Shown: piece by piece, positions 25,901-33,940 of the stretch | Numbering within the stretch: the first letter of the stretch is position 1 | Layout: every line of letters begins with the position of its first letter | Source of the DNA: Proteobacteria bacterium SG_bin4 | GTDB taxonomy: Bacteria > Pseudomonadota > Gammaproteobacteria > Burkholderiales > Nitrosomonadaceae | DNA: 64,000 nucleotides | Assembly: GCA_002083395.1 (NCBI GenBank) | Contig: LWDH01000044.1 | Span: 36,130 to 100,129 of the forward strand | Direction: 5' to 3' | Program-made: the position numbers and the translations under genes | Notes under the pieces: model-generated | What the model was told of the DNA's origin: nothing | Databases searched by the model: none | Seen by the model: only the letters and a program-made list of their open reading frames with translations

Positions 25901-28053
25901 GCGTCTTCTGCGGGCGCAGCCTTTCCCCGCCGCCGCGCGTGATACCGCTCCAGCCATTTCAGCAATCGTTGCGGCGCATGCGCGTGTTTCCAGGCTCCGG
26001 CTGCGTATTTATTCGCTTCCGCCCAGGTCGGGTAGGCGTGGATAGTGCTCAGTATCTTGTTTAAACCCAATCCGTGCTGCATTGCCAGCACAAACTCCGC
26101 CAGCAAATCGCTGGCATGCTTGCTGACGATGCTGACACCGAGAATACGATCGCTGCCCGGTACGGTCAGCACTTTTATAAAACCATACGCTGCTTCGTCG
26201 GTAATGGCGCGATCCAATTCGGAGAGATCAAAGCGCGTCACTTCGTAAGCAATATGCCGTGCTTGCGCTTCCTTTTCCGACAAACCTACCCGCGCAGCTT
26301 CCGGGTCTGTGAAAGTTACCCACGGAATCACGGAATAATCGACCTTGAAGCGTTTGAGCGAACCGAACAACGCATTCACCGAGGCATACCACGCCTGATG
26401 CGCGGCGGTGTGCGTGAACTGATACGGACCGGCAACATCGCCGCACGCGACAATATTGGGATAAACGGTTTGCAGCCAACCATTGGTTTCGATCGTGCGC
26501 TGCGGGGAAATCGCAATGCCGAGTTGCTCCAGGCCGAAATCTTCGGTGCGCGCCACCCGGCCAACCGCGCATAACAATGCATCAAACGGCAGTTTCATTT
26601 CTTCGCCGTCTTGCTTGCGTATTGACAAGAATTGCCCGCCGTCCCGCCGCTCGCAACGCAACACCTCGGTATGCGTCAACAGGGTCACGCCATCGGCTTG
26701 TAGCGCCACCTTCACCAGCGCCACGGCATCGGCATCTTCGCGCGGCAACAAATCGCTGCGCACAATTTGCGTAACCGTACAATCCAGCCGTGCAAACGCT
26801 TGCGTCAGTTCACACCCGACCGGACCGCCACCTAGCACGATCAGCCGCTGCGGCCGCTCAGTCAATGTCCAGATGGTATCGGAGGTGTAGTAGCGCACGG
26901 CTTGCAATCCCGGTATGTCCGGCACCAGCGGACGCGCACCGGTCGCAATGACGATGGCGCGCGTCGTCAGCGTTTGACCGTTCACCGCCACCGCCCACGG
27001 CGATACGATGGTTGCGTCGCCGTGCAGCACTTCCACGCCGAGATGAGTGTAACGTTCCACTGAGTCATGTGGCTCAACGGCTTTGACCACCCGTTGCACC
27101 CGCGCCATTACATCTGCAAAGTCATAAGTCACATCGGCTTGTTGAATTCCCAGCGCAGCGGCATTTCTTGCTTGCTGTAGAAACGTGGCAGTGCGAATCA
27201 GCGCTTTCGATGGCACACAGCCGTAATTGAGGCAATCGCCGCCCATCTTGTGGCGTTCGATCAGCGTTACTTTGGCGCGTGCGGCGGCGGCGATATAGGC
27301 GCTGACCAATCCCGCGGCACCGGCGCCGATCACCACCAGATTCCGGTCAAACTGCGCGGGCTTCGGCCAGCGCGCATACAACCACCGGATTTTAACTCGT
27401 TCAATACCCCAGCGCGCCAACCACGGAAACAATGCCAACAGCGTAAATGACGCAATCAACTCCGGTGACATCACATCCGACAATTGATTGATGGCCGCCA
27501 ATTGTGTCCCAGCATTCACATACACGACTGTTCCGGCGAACATACCGATTAAACTGACCCAGAAATATGTGACGCTGGATAAAGTGGTCAATCCCATTAG
27601 CAAGTTGATCAAAAAGAATGGGAAAACCGGCGCCAAACGCAAAGAGAATAAATAGAACGCGCCATCGCGCTCCAAACCTTGATTGACCGTTGCCAAGCGA
27701 TCGCCGAAGCGCCGCTGCACGGCATCGCGCAACAAATACCGCGCCATCCAGAATGCCAGCGTGGCGCCAATGGTTGCCGAGATCAACACCACCGGCACCC
27801 CGATCCATACCCCGAACAGAGCGCCGCCGGCCAAGCTCATAACTGCCGCACCGGGAAACGACAAGGCCGCCATGACGATATAGATGACCGAAAACATACC
27901 GATCACCGCGAATGGATCATCCTGATACGCTTGCTGCAGGGCTTCACGCTGCTCTGCCAGCATTTGCAGCGTGAAAAAACGCTCGAAATCCAAAACAAAA
28001 AATAAACCGGTCAGTAAGCCCAGAAAAATCAGCAGCCACTCACGGTGTCTCAT
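25897..28053 (-). CDS. TVP38/TMEM64 membrane domain fused to pyridine nucleotide-disulfide oxidoreductase
   Basis: The 718-residue protein joins two modules. Residues 1 to about 220 are a DedA/TVP38-type membrane domain (FPGAAVMSLAGGALFGVWIGV with a long helix set, GLERDGAFYLFSLRLAPVFPFFLIN). From about 238 a flavoprotein follows: NLVVIGAGAAGLVSAYIAAAARAKVTLIE for FAD, GGDCLNYGCVPSKA with the redox CxxxxC, LGGGPVGCEL for NAD(P), and a dimerisation domain ending with the HAYPTWAEAN block. It resembles mercuric reductase-type enzymes without the N-terminal metal-binding domain. It is the last gene of a run with a radical SAM enzyme and an ArsM-like methyltransferase (three bases apart from the radical SAM stop), suggesting metal(loid)-related redox work. 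Fusion is unbroken. Confidence 0.92.
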   Translation of the reverse strand: MRHREWLLIFLGLLTGLFFVLDFERFFTLQMLAEQREALQQAYQDDPFAVIGMFSVIYIVMAALSFPGAAVMSLAGGALFGVWIGVPVVLISATIGATLAFWMARYLLRDAVQRRFGDRLATVNQGLERDGAFYLFSLRLAPVFPFFLINLLMGLTTLSSVTYFWVSLIGMFAGTVVYVNAGTQLAAINQLSDVMSPELIASFTLLALFPWLARWGIERVKIRWLYARWPKPAQFDRNLVVIGAGAAGLVSAYIAAAARAKVTLIERHKMGGDCLNYGCVPSKALIRTATFLQQARNAAALGIQQADVTYDFADVMARVQRVVKAVEPHDSVERYTHLGVEVLHGDATIVSPWAVAVNGQTLTTRAIVIATGARPLVPDIPGLQAVRYYTSDTIWTLTERPQRLIVLGGGPVGCELTQAFARLDCTVTQIVRSDLLPREDADAVALVKVALQADGVTLLTHTEVLRCERRDGGQFLSIRKQDGEEMKLPFDALLCAVGRVARTEDFGLEQLGIAISPQRTIETNGWLQTVYPNIVACGDVAGPYQFTHTAAHQAWYASVNALFGSLKRFKVDYSVIPWVTFTDPEAARVGLSEKEAQARHIAYEVTRFDLSELDRAITDEAAYGFIKVLTVPGSDRILGVSIVSKHASDLLAEFVLAMQHGLGLNKILSTIHAYPTWAEANKYAAGAWKHAHAPQRLLKWLERYHARRRGKAAPAEDA

Positions 28054-28056
28054 TGT

Positions 28057-29004
28057 TTAACGCTTCATTTCACTGCAAGTCGCGCCAAACTGAAAACAAC
28101 TGTAACAGCGGTGATGTTTCATGCTGACCGGTACTTGCAGGCTTTCGGCCAATGTTTCTCCGAGCGCGTAATCGGTATCGTCATCGACCAGCGTGCACGC
28201 ATACACTTTGCATTTACCGCCGTTTTTCACCACCATGCGGCTGAATGCGCACATAAACCCGCGGCGTGTTTTCTCCGTGAGGTAATCGGTCATGCAGCTT
28301 TGGGTGATCTGTGGCGCAGTAACGGTAATGCCGGGTGGATAAAATTCCGGAAACTCGATGCGCGGCAGATCCGCCGGCAAACCGGCGCCGCGAAAAACCT
28401 CCGTAAAGCATTCCGCTACTTTATTAGGCGGCATCCCGGCAATTTTCTGGCTCGCAACCGATACACTGAAGCCCATCGCATGTAATGCTTTCAGTCCGTC
28501 CAATGCCATTGAGAACATGCCTGCTCCGCGATTTTTATCATGCGCTTCCGCTGAAAAATGATCGAGACTGATACGGAAATGCAATGCTTGCGGAGATTCG
28601 AGCAAAGCGTGCAATTGCGACAAGCGCTTCATCAAAGGTTCGGTGGCGTTGGTCAATACCATGCAGGGCCGATGCTGCAGCGCATAATCCAGGATGTGAA
28701 TCAAATCCTTGTTTATGAACGGCTCACCTCCGGTAAAGGAAAATTGCTTGACACCCAGCGTCAAGGCTTCATCGATATAAGGCTTGGCATCGTCAAAACG
28801 CATCAATTGCAGGCGGTCATCACCGGGTTTCGAGCCTTCCAGGCAGAAAGGGCACGACAAATTACAAGCCGTGCCGGTATGCAACCACAACTCATCCAGC
28901 GCATGGGCGCGAATATAGCCACGCGGTTTTTCATCGGCTGTCACATACCAGGATTTGGAACGCGAAAGCTGATTGCCGCCAACGGGAAAACCGGCCGCTT
29001 CCAT
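28057..29004 (-). CDS. Radical SAM protein of an arsenosugar-type cluster
   Basis: The 315-residue protein carries the radical SAM cluster motif CNLSCPFC near residue 49-56 in TGTACNLSCPFCLEGSKPG, followed by FSFTGGEPFINKDLIHIL (the GGE motif) and LHFRISLDHFSAEAHDKNRG. The C-terminus has further cysteines (CMTDYL, CAFSRMV, CKVYACTLV, CYSCFQFGATC) that could bind a second iron-sulfur cluster, in the manner of SPASM-type proteins. ATG at 29004 starts two bases after the methyltransferase stop, so it is translationally coupled. It does not look like the canonical ArsS, so the substrate remains open. Its place between an ArsM-like enzyme and a flavoprotein suggests a role in arsenic-containing metabolite formation. 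Confidence 0.88.
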   Translation of the reverse strand: MEAAGFPVGGNQLSRSKSWYVTADEKPRGYIRAHALDELWLHTGTACNLSCPFCLEGSKPGDDRLQLMRFDDAKPYIDEALTLGVKQFSFTGGEPFINKDLIHILDYALQHRPCMVLTNATEPLMKRLSQLHALLESPQALHFRISLDHFSAEAHDKNRGAGMFSMALDGLKALHAMGFSVSVASQKIAGMPPNKVAECFTEVFRGAGLPADLPRIEFPEFYPPGITVTAPQITQSCMTDYLTEKTRRGFMCAFSRMVVKNGGKCKVYACTLVDDDTDYALGETLAESLQVPVSMKHHRCYSCFQFGATCSEMKR

Positions 29005-29006
29005 AT

Positions 29007-30053
29007 TCAACAACACCCGCCTTTCTGTTCTCCCGTTGCAGTTTCGGCGAATGGAATGCCCATGCCGCAACCGGGAAAAATACCAAAATGCCGGTCAAAA
29101 TCCCCGTAAAAATCAAAATGTCCGACAAAGCGTGTATCGTGCAGCATGCGCCAGGTGTTGCCGCAAACCGGGAATTGTCTGCCGGTTTCGATAAGATGAT
29201 GTTTATCCAGCTGGAAAGCATGCGCATGGTACGGAATGGTGCCGCGATACACCACGGATTGCCCGTGATCTTCACACGCCAATTCCAGATCGTGCAGTTT
29301 AAATAAGCGGTAGGTCGCGGAATAAAAGCGGATATTGCCGGTTTTCTCCGTCAACGCCGGATTGTCGATTGTAACCGGACGGTCATCGACCAGGCGCGGA
29401 TCGGTAAAGCCGTGCTTGCGCGCCAATTGCAAGAAATCGTTCCAATACAATGCGCCGCTCAGGCATTCGCCGTATAGCACCGGATCGCGCGTCAATTCCG
29501 CCGGAATGCGCCGGTCGCTGTAAACATCGGAAAAATATAATTCACCGCCCGGCTTCAGCACGCGGAACGCCTCACGCAATACCGCCGCTTTATCCGTTGC
29601 CAGATTGATGACGCAATTCGATACGATCAAATCCACGCTGGCATCGGCCAGCTCAAGTTCGTCCAGGCGTTCAATGTCGCCATGCAGAAAGCGCACGTTG
29701 CCACGCTTGTAGCCGAATGCTTTTTGATGGTATTTCTCATGCCGGCGCGCAACCGCGAGTTGCGCCTCGGTCATATCCACGCCGATCACCAGCCCCTTTT
29801 CCCCAACCAGTTGCGACAGCACGTACACATCGCGTCCCGCGCCGCAACCCAAGTCGAGGATCGTCAGTCCCTCCAGAAGCTCCGGCAGCACCAGGCCGCA
29901 ACCGTAATAACGCGCCAGCACTTCGGTGTGCACCCGCGCCAGCAACGGTCTGACAAAATGCGGCAACGCAGCATCGGTGCAACACGCATTGGTCTGCAGA
30001 TCCCGGCTGCTGGTCAGCGTTTCGCTGTAATATTTTTGCACCGCTTCTTGCAT
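29007..30053 (-). CDS. arsM: ArsM-like SAM-dependent methyltransferase
   Basis: The 348-residue enzyme resembles the arsenite methyltransferase family. The N-terminal cysteine pair is in LQTNACCTDAALP (about 24-25), the SAM-binding motif is ILDLGCGAGRDVYVLSQLVGEKG (about 70-92), and a Cys at SNCVINLATDK (about 146) matches the third arsenic-binding thiol of the family. A C-terminal domain ends with EQKGGCC. ATG at 30053 has an AAAGGA ribosome site; the longer frame runs into a MITE and is rejected. The downstream radical SAM gene begins two bases after its stop. The family fold is clear; arsenite as the substrate is inferred from the neighbouring arsenosugar-type transferases. Confidence 0.85.
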   Translation of the reverse strand: MQEAVQKYYSETLTSSRDLQTNACCTDAALPHFVRPLLARVHTEVLARYYGCGLVLPELLEGLTILDLGCGAGRDVYVLSQLVGEKGLVIGVDMTEAQLAVARRHEKYHQKAFGYKRGNVRFLHGDIERLDELELADASVDLIVSNCVINLATDKAAVLREAFRVLKPGGELYFSDVYSDRRIPAELTRDPVLYGECLSGALYWNDFLQLARKHGFTDPRLVDDRPVTIDNPALTEKTGNIRFYSATYRLFKLHDLELACEDHGQSVVYRGTIPYHAHAFQLDKHHLIETGRQFPVCGNTWRMLHDTRFVGHFDFYGDFDRHFGIFPGCGMGIPFAETATGEQKGGCC

Positions 30054-30088
30054 AGCGATCCTTTCAATCGAGAATTTTTCATCATTAT

Positions 30089-30229
30089 GAGGCCTTTGCA
30101 CGGTGTCATGAGCGGTACGAGAATAAGGCAAAAATTTGCGAAAAAGCGGAGTTTACACGAGGTAAATGAGCATTTTTCGCGAATTTTTAACGCAATTATC
30201 GTGCCGCGTAGTAACCGTGCAAAGGTCTC
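30089..30229. repeat. MITE-like repeat, GAGACC/GGTCTC family, copy B
   Basis: A 141-bp element has ends GAGGCCTTTGCACGG and CCGTGCAAAGGTCTC, flanked by the 5-bp duplication ATTAT. It is about 11 bp longer than copy A because of an extra segment near the right end (GCCGCGTAGTAACCG). It lies inside the arsenosugar-type gene run, between the glycosyltransferase gene and the ArsM-like gene. Confidence 0.88.
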
Positions 30230-30239
30230 ATTATGTCAT

Positions 30240-30959
30240 TCACGAACCATTTTTAGAATGGTAATGTGCGGCCAAATCCTGCGGCGCCGCACCGCTCATG
30301 AATCTCAGTGCCAGCCAGCGATTTTTCAAACTGCGCCGCCACCAGCCGTCGCGTTGCCAACGGCGCGAATCAACAAAAATTGGCTCCGGCAACGCGACAA
30401 ACCGTCCCAAACGCCGCGCTGCTTTCACTAAAGGCGCTTCTTCGAACAAGGGCCAGGGCGCGTGGCCGCCCGCTTGATGATAAACCGTCCGCTGCATGAA
30501 AATTCCTTGATCGCCATACGGCACGCCTAAACGGCAACGCAACGCGATGGCCGGTTCCAGAATCGCCGCCGGCCAGGCACGTGGATTGGCAAAGCGGAAG
30601 CGGAAATAACCGCCGATCGCGCCGCGTTGAATCGCCGCGGCCATCGCCGCCAGCGGATCGGCTGCTAGTTGCGCATCGGCGTGCAGAAACCATAGTACAT
30701 CGCCCCGGGCTTTTGCCGCGCCGATGCCTAGTTGCAACCCGCGGCACGGCTCGCTGACCAACCGGATTACCGCTGATTGCTCGCAAAGCTGCGCACAACG
30801 GATACTGTCCGCCGCATCGACAACGATGATTTCGTCAGGCTGATGCGGCAACCGTCGTAATTGCTCCAGCAACCTCGCCAATGGCGTCTCGTCGCGATAG
30901 CACGGTATCACGATGCTGAATTTAAACACCCTCCTCACCCCATTCTGAAACAATTCCAT
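30240..30959 (-). CDS. Arsenosugar-type family 2 glycosyltransferase (TIGR04283 type)
   Basis: This 239-residue GT-A glycosyltransferase shows FSIVIPCYRDETPLARLLEQL (nucleotide binding), IIVVDAADS, and VLWFLHADAQLA with the DxD-like metal site, then the GVPYGDQGIFMQRTVYHQAGG and PLFEEAPLVKAARRLG blocks that mark the family once called rSAM-associated transferase 2, now linked to arsenosugar synthesis. The ATG at 30959 overlaps the previous gene by 38 bases; a GTG at 30929, after GAGGAGG, would give the usual short start and is a fair alternative. It is coupled to the DUF2064 gene upstream, and a MITE follows its stop (on the transcript). Confidence 0.86.
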   Translation of the reverse strand: MELFQNGVRRVFKFSIVIPCYRDETPLARLLEQLRRLPHQPDEIIVVDAADSIRCAQLCEQSAVIRLVSEPCRGLQLGIGAAKARGDVLWFLHADAQLAADPLAAMAAAIQRGAIGGYFRFRFANPRAWPAAILEPAIALRCRLGVPYGDQGIFMQRTVYHQAGGHAPWPLFEEAPLVKAARRLGRFVALPEPIFVDSRRWQRDGWWRRSLKNRWLALRFMSGAAPQDLAAHYHSKNGS

Positions 30960-31626
30960 TCACTCGCTGCAGCAACGCGCGCCGTGCAGGCCGCGGGTCC
31001 TGCCGCAACGAAGCCGCCAGCTTCACGACATCCCCCCACTCATCCACATCGTAACCATGCCCAACGGCGCTTACCGAATGCCCGGCCTGGCGGCACAATC
31101 CGGTCAAAGCTTCCCCCAGCCGGTCCGAACTCCAGGGCAAGGCCGACATATCGGGCCAAGGCTTGCGGTTCGCCATCAGCACCACGCCGCCGTCAGTCGC
31201 AGGAATTAACGCAACATCTGCGTGCTGCAGCGCCTCCCGCATCGCTGCATAGTCGGTTGCAAGCAATCCCGGCGCGTCGCTGCCGATAAAAAACAAGTGG
31301 TGCATGCCTTGCGACCGCAACGTGCGATCCAACGCGTTCAACCGTTGCCCGAGATTGCCCGCTGTTTGCACCACCACCATAACCGTTGAAGCATGAGCGA
31401 TGGGTAACGAACGCGCCCAATCCGCATCCTCCCCACTAGCGGGCGCAATCGCCACCGGCCCCGGCCATTCCGCCGCATCTTCCAACGCGCAGGCCAGCAA
31501 TCCCTCCGCAATCCGAAACGCGGTTTCCTGCCCCAGTTTTACCGCCAGTCTTTGCTTGCCAACGCCAGGCGCAGGCCGCTTGCAAACTAAAACAAGCGTA
31601 TTTTTATTCAAGATGGATTGTTGCAA
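30922..31626 (-). CDS. DUF2064 arsenosugar-type transferase (TIGR04282 type)
   Basis: The 234-residue protein has the DUF2064 pattern: VLVCKRPAPGVGKQRLAVKLG (nucleotidyltransferase-like glycine-lysine loop), FFIGSDAPGLLATDYAAM (metal DxP) and VALIPATDGGVVLMANRK. These proteins pair with the family 2 glycosyltransferase in clusters that also carry ArsM and a radical SAM enzyme, and are assigned to arsenosugar synthesis. The overlap with the glycosyltransferase gene supports joint translation. No clear promoter is visible in the roughly 200 bases to ovoA, which runs the other way. Confidence 0.86.
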   Translation of the reverse strand: MQQSILNKNTLVLVCKRPAPGVGKQRLAVKLGQETAFRIAEGLLACALEDAAEWPGPVAIAPASGEDADWARSLPIAHASTVMVVVQTAGNLGQRLNALDRTLRSQGMHHLFFIGSDAPGLLATDYAAMREALQHADVALIPATDGGVVLMANRKPWPDMSALPWSSDRLGEALTGLCRQAGHSVSAVGHGYDVDEWGDVVKLAASLRQDPRPARRALLQRVNGIVSEWGEEGV

Positions 31627-31825
31627 TTTAGAAAAATGTCATTAAACTAAAATACAGTTAATTTCGCCTATTTCCTTCAAAACAGCATGGTTTTTTCACT
31701 TTAATCACCGATTCCATAACATTCCGGTCAGTAAAAGTGACTTTTGTCCCGATTTGTTATCGTCTAGCAAGTTCAAGGCGTTATAATACCGGTCAATAAC
31801 TGAGTAAATTGCTAAACAATAGAAT

Positions 31826-33940
31826 ATGTCACAACCCTTATTCCAAAGAACACCGTTGCTCGATGGCGACGATATCAACCTGAAACGTGAAGAGATCCGC
31901 AGTTATTTCCACACCACGCTGGATCGCTACGAGCAACTTTTCGAAACGTTGCGCAATGACGAAGCGTACTATAAAAAACCGATCTCGCTGCGTCATCCGC
32001 TGATTTTTTATTTGGGCCACACCGCCACATTCTTCGTCAACAAGCTGATTCTCGCCGGATTGATCGGCGAGCGCATCAATCCGCGATTGGAGTCGATTTT
32101 CGCCGTTGGCGTCGACGAAATGAGCTGGGACGATCTCGATAGCACCCATTATGACTGGCCGACGGTCGACGAAGTGCGCGCCTACCGGAAATCCATGCGC
32201 GCGCTGGTCGACAAACTGATTTCAACGATGCCGTTGGTCTTGCCGATCACCTGGGAAAGTTCATGGTGGCCGATTGTCATGGGGATCGAGCACGAGCGCA
32301 TCCACCTCGAAACGTCGTCGGTATTGATCCGCCAGCATGCGCTGCATTTCGTACAGCCGCACCCGGACTGGCAGCCGTGCCGAAAATCCGGCGCAGCGCC
32401 GCAGAATTCACTGGTGCCGGTTGCCGCCGGAACGGTCACGCTGCATAAAACCAAAACCAATCAGCAGCATTACGGCTGGGATAACGAATACGGTCTGCAC
32501 AGCGCCGATATCGCTGCGTTTCAGGCCAGCAAGTATTTAGTCAGCAATCAGGAATTCCTGGCGTTTGTCGAAGCCGGCGGCTACCGCACCGGCAGTTACT
32601 GGCCGGAAGAAGGCCGCTCGTGGCGGCAATTCACGCAAGCCGAGCACCCGACGTTTTGGGTTAAAAAGGGCAACGATTGGTATCTGCGCCTGATGACCGA
32701 GGAAGTGCCGATGCCGTGGGACTGGCCGGTCGAAGTCAATTATCACGAAGCCAAAGCGTTCTGCAACTGGAAAGCCGAAACGACGAAACAGCCGGTGCGG
32801 CTGCCGACCGAAGACGAATGGTACCGGCTGTACGACGTCGCCGGGCTTTGCGAAGTGCCTTTCGAGCGCAAAGCAACCGGCAACTTGCACCTGGATTATT
32901 ACGCGTCGAGCTGTCCAGTCACCGAATTTGCGCACGGCGAGTTTTTCGACATCGTCGGCAACGTCTGGCAATGGACCGAAACACCGACGTATCCGTTCGA
33001 AGGCTTCGACGTGCACCCGCTGTACGACGATTTCACCACGCCAACGTTCGACAATCAGCACAACCTGATCAAAGGCGGTTCGTGGATCGCTTGCGGCAAC
33101 GAATCGATTCGCAGCTCGCGCTACGCATTCCGCCGGCATTTCTTCCAGCACGCCGGTTTCCGCTACGTGGTATCGGACGCACCGGCGACATTGCCAACAT
33201 CGAATTATGAAACCGACAAATTGCTGTCGGAATACGCCGAGTTTCATTACGGCGACACCTATTTCGACGTGCCGAATTTCTCCAAGGCCTTGGCGGAAAT
33301 CGCCATCGCCGCGATGGGCAACCGCCCTCACCGCACCGCACTGGATTTAGGCTGTGCCTCCGGCCGCTCGACCTTCGAGCTGGCCAAAGTGTTCGATCAC
33401 GTCACCGGCGTCGATTTTTCCGCGCGCTTCATCGGCCAAGGCGTGCAACTGGCTCAGCAAGGGATTTTACGTTACACCCTGACCGACGAAGGCGAGCTGG
33501 TGTCGTACAAGGAGCGCACACTCAGCAATCTGGGATTGGATCACGTCAAGCACAAGGTCGAGTTTTTCCAGGGCGATGCCTGCAATCTGAAGCCGATTTT
33601 CACCGGTTACGACCTGATCCTCGCCGCCAACCTGATCGACCGCTTGTACGATCCGGCCAAGTTGCTCACCGGCATCCACACCCGCATCAATCCGGGCGGT
33701 CTGTTAATGATCACGTCGCCGTACACCTGGCTCACCGAGCATACCAAAAAAGAAGCGTGGATCGGCGGCTTCAAGCGCGACGGCGAGAATTTCACCACGC
33801 TCGACGGTTTGAAAGAAATGCTCGGCCCCCACTTCCGCCTGATTCAAGGGCCGCAAGCGGTGCCGTTCGTGATCCGCGAAACCAAGCGCAAATTCCAGCA
33901 CACGCTGGCGGAAGTCACGATCTGGGAGCGCATCGCTTGA
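31826..33940 (+). CDS. ovoA: 5-histidylcysteine sulfoxide synthase / 4-mercaptohistidine N-methyltransferase OvoA
   Basis: The 704-residue fusion makes ovothiol precursors. The N-terminal DinB-like helical domain and sulfatase-modifying-factor-like core hold the iron ligands, with the HxxxHxE motif as HERIHLE (about residues 155-161). The FGE-like part (SNQEFLAFVEAGGY, VRLPTEDEWYRLYD, GGSWIACGNESIRSSRYAFRRHF) follows, and from about 500 a Rossmann methyltransferase domain begins with ALDLGCASGRSTFELAKVF. Substrates are histidine, cysteine and O2, then SAM. A TATAAT-like -10 lies at 31782-31787 without a good -35, and the start has a weak ribosome site. The aminotransferase-like gene follows with a four-base overlap. 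Confidence 0.93.
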   Translation: MSQPLFQRTPLLDGDDINLKREEIRSYFHTTLDRYEQLFETLRNDEAYYKKPISLRHPLIFYLGHTATFFVNKLILAGLIGERINPRLESIFAVGVDEMSWDDLDSTHYDWPTVDEVRAYRKSMRALVDKLISTMPLVLPITWESSWWPIVMGIEHERIHLETSSVLIRQHALHFVQPHPDWQPCRKSGAAPQNSLVPVAAGTVTLHKTKTNQQHYGWDNEYGLHSADIAAFQASKYLVSNQEFLAFVEAGGYRTGSYWPEEGRSWRQFTQAEHPTFWVKKGNDWYLRLMTEEVPMPWDWPVEVNYHEAKAFCNWKAETTKQPVRLPTEDEWYRLYDVAGLCEVPFERKATGNLHLDYYASSCPVTEFAHGEFFDIVGNVWQWTETPTYPFEGFDVHPLYDDFTTPTFDNQHNLIKGGSWIACGNESIRSSRYAFRRHFFQHAGFRYVVSDAPATLPTSNYETDKLLSEYAEFHYGDTYFDVPNFSKALAEIAIAAMGNRPHRTALDLGCASGRSTFELAKVFDHVTGVDFSARFIGQGVQLAQQGILRYTLTDEGELVSYKERTLSNLGLDHVKHKVEFFQGDACNLKPIFTGYDLILAANLIDRLYDPAKLLTGIHTRINPGGLLMITSPYTWLTEHTKKEAWIGGFKRDGENFTTLDGLKEMLGPHFRLIQGPQAVPFVIRETKRKFQHTLAEVTIWERIA

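Noticed and set aside
29682..30431. A 249-codon plus-strand open frame running over the MITE.
   Set aside because: It is antisense to the ArsM-like gene and runs through repeat sequence; no start signal.
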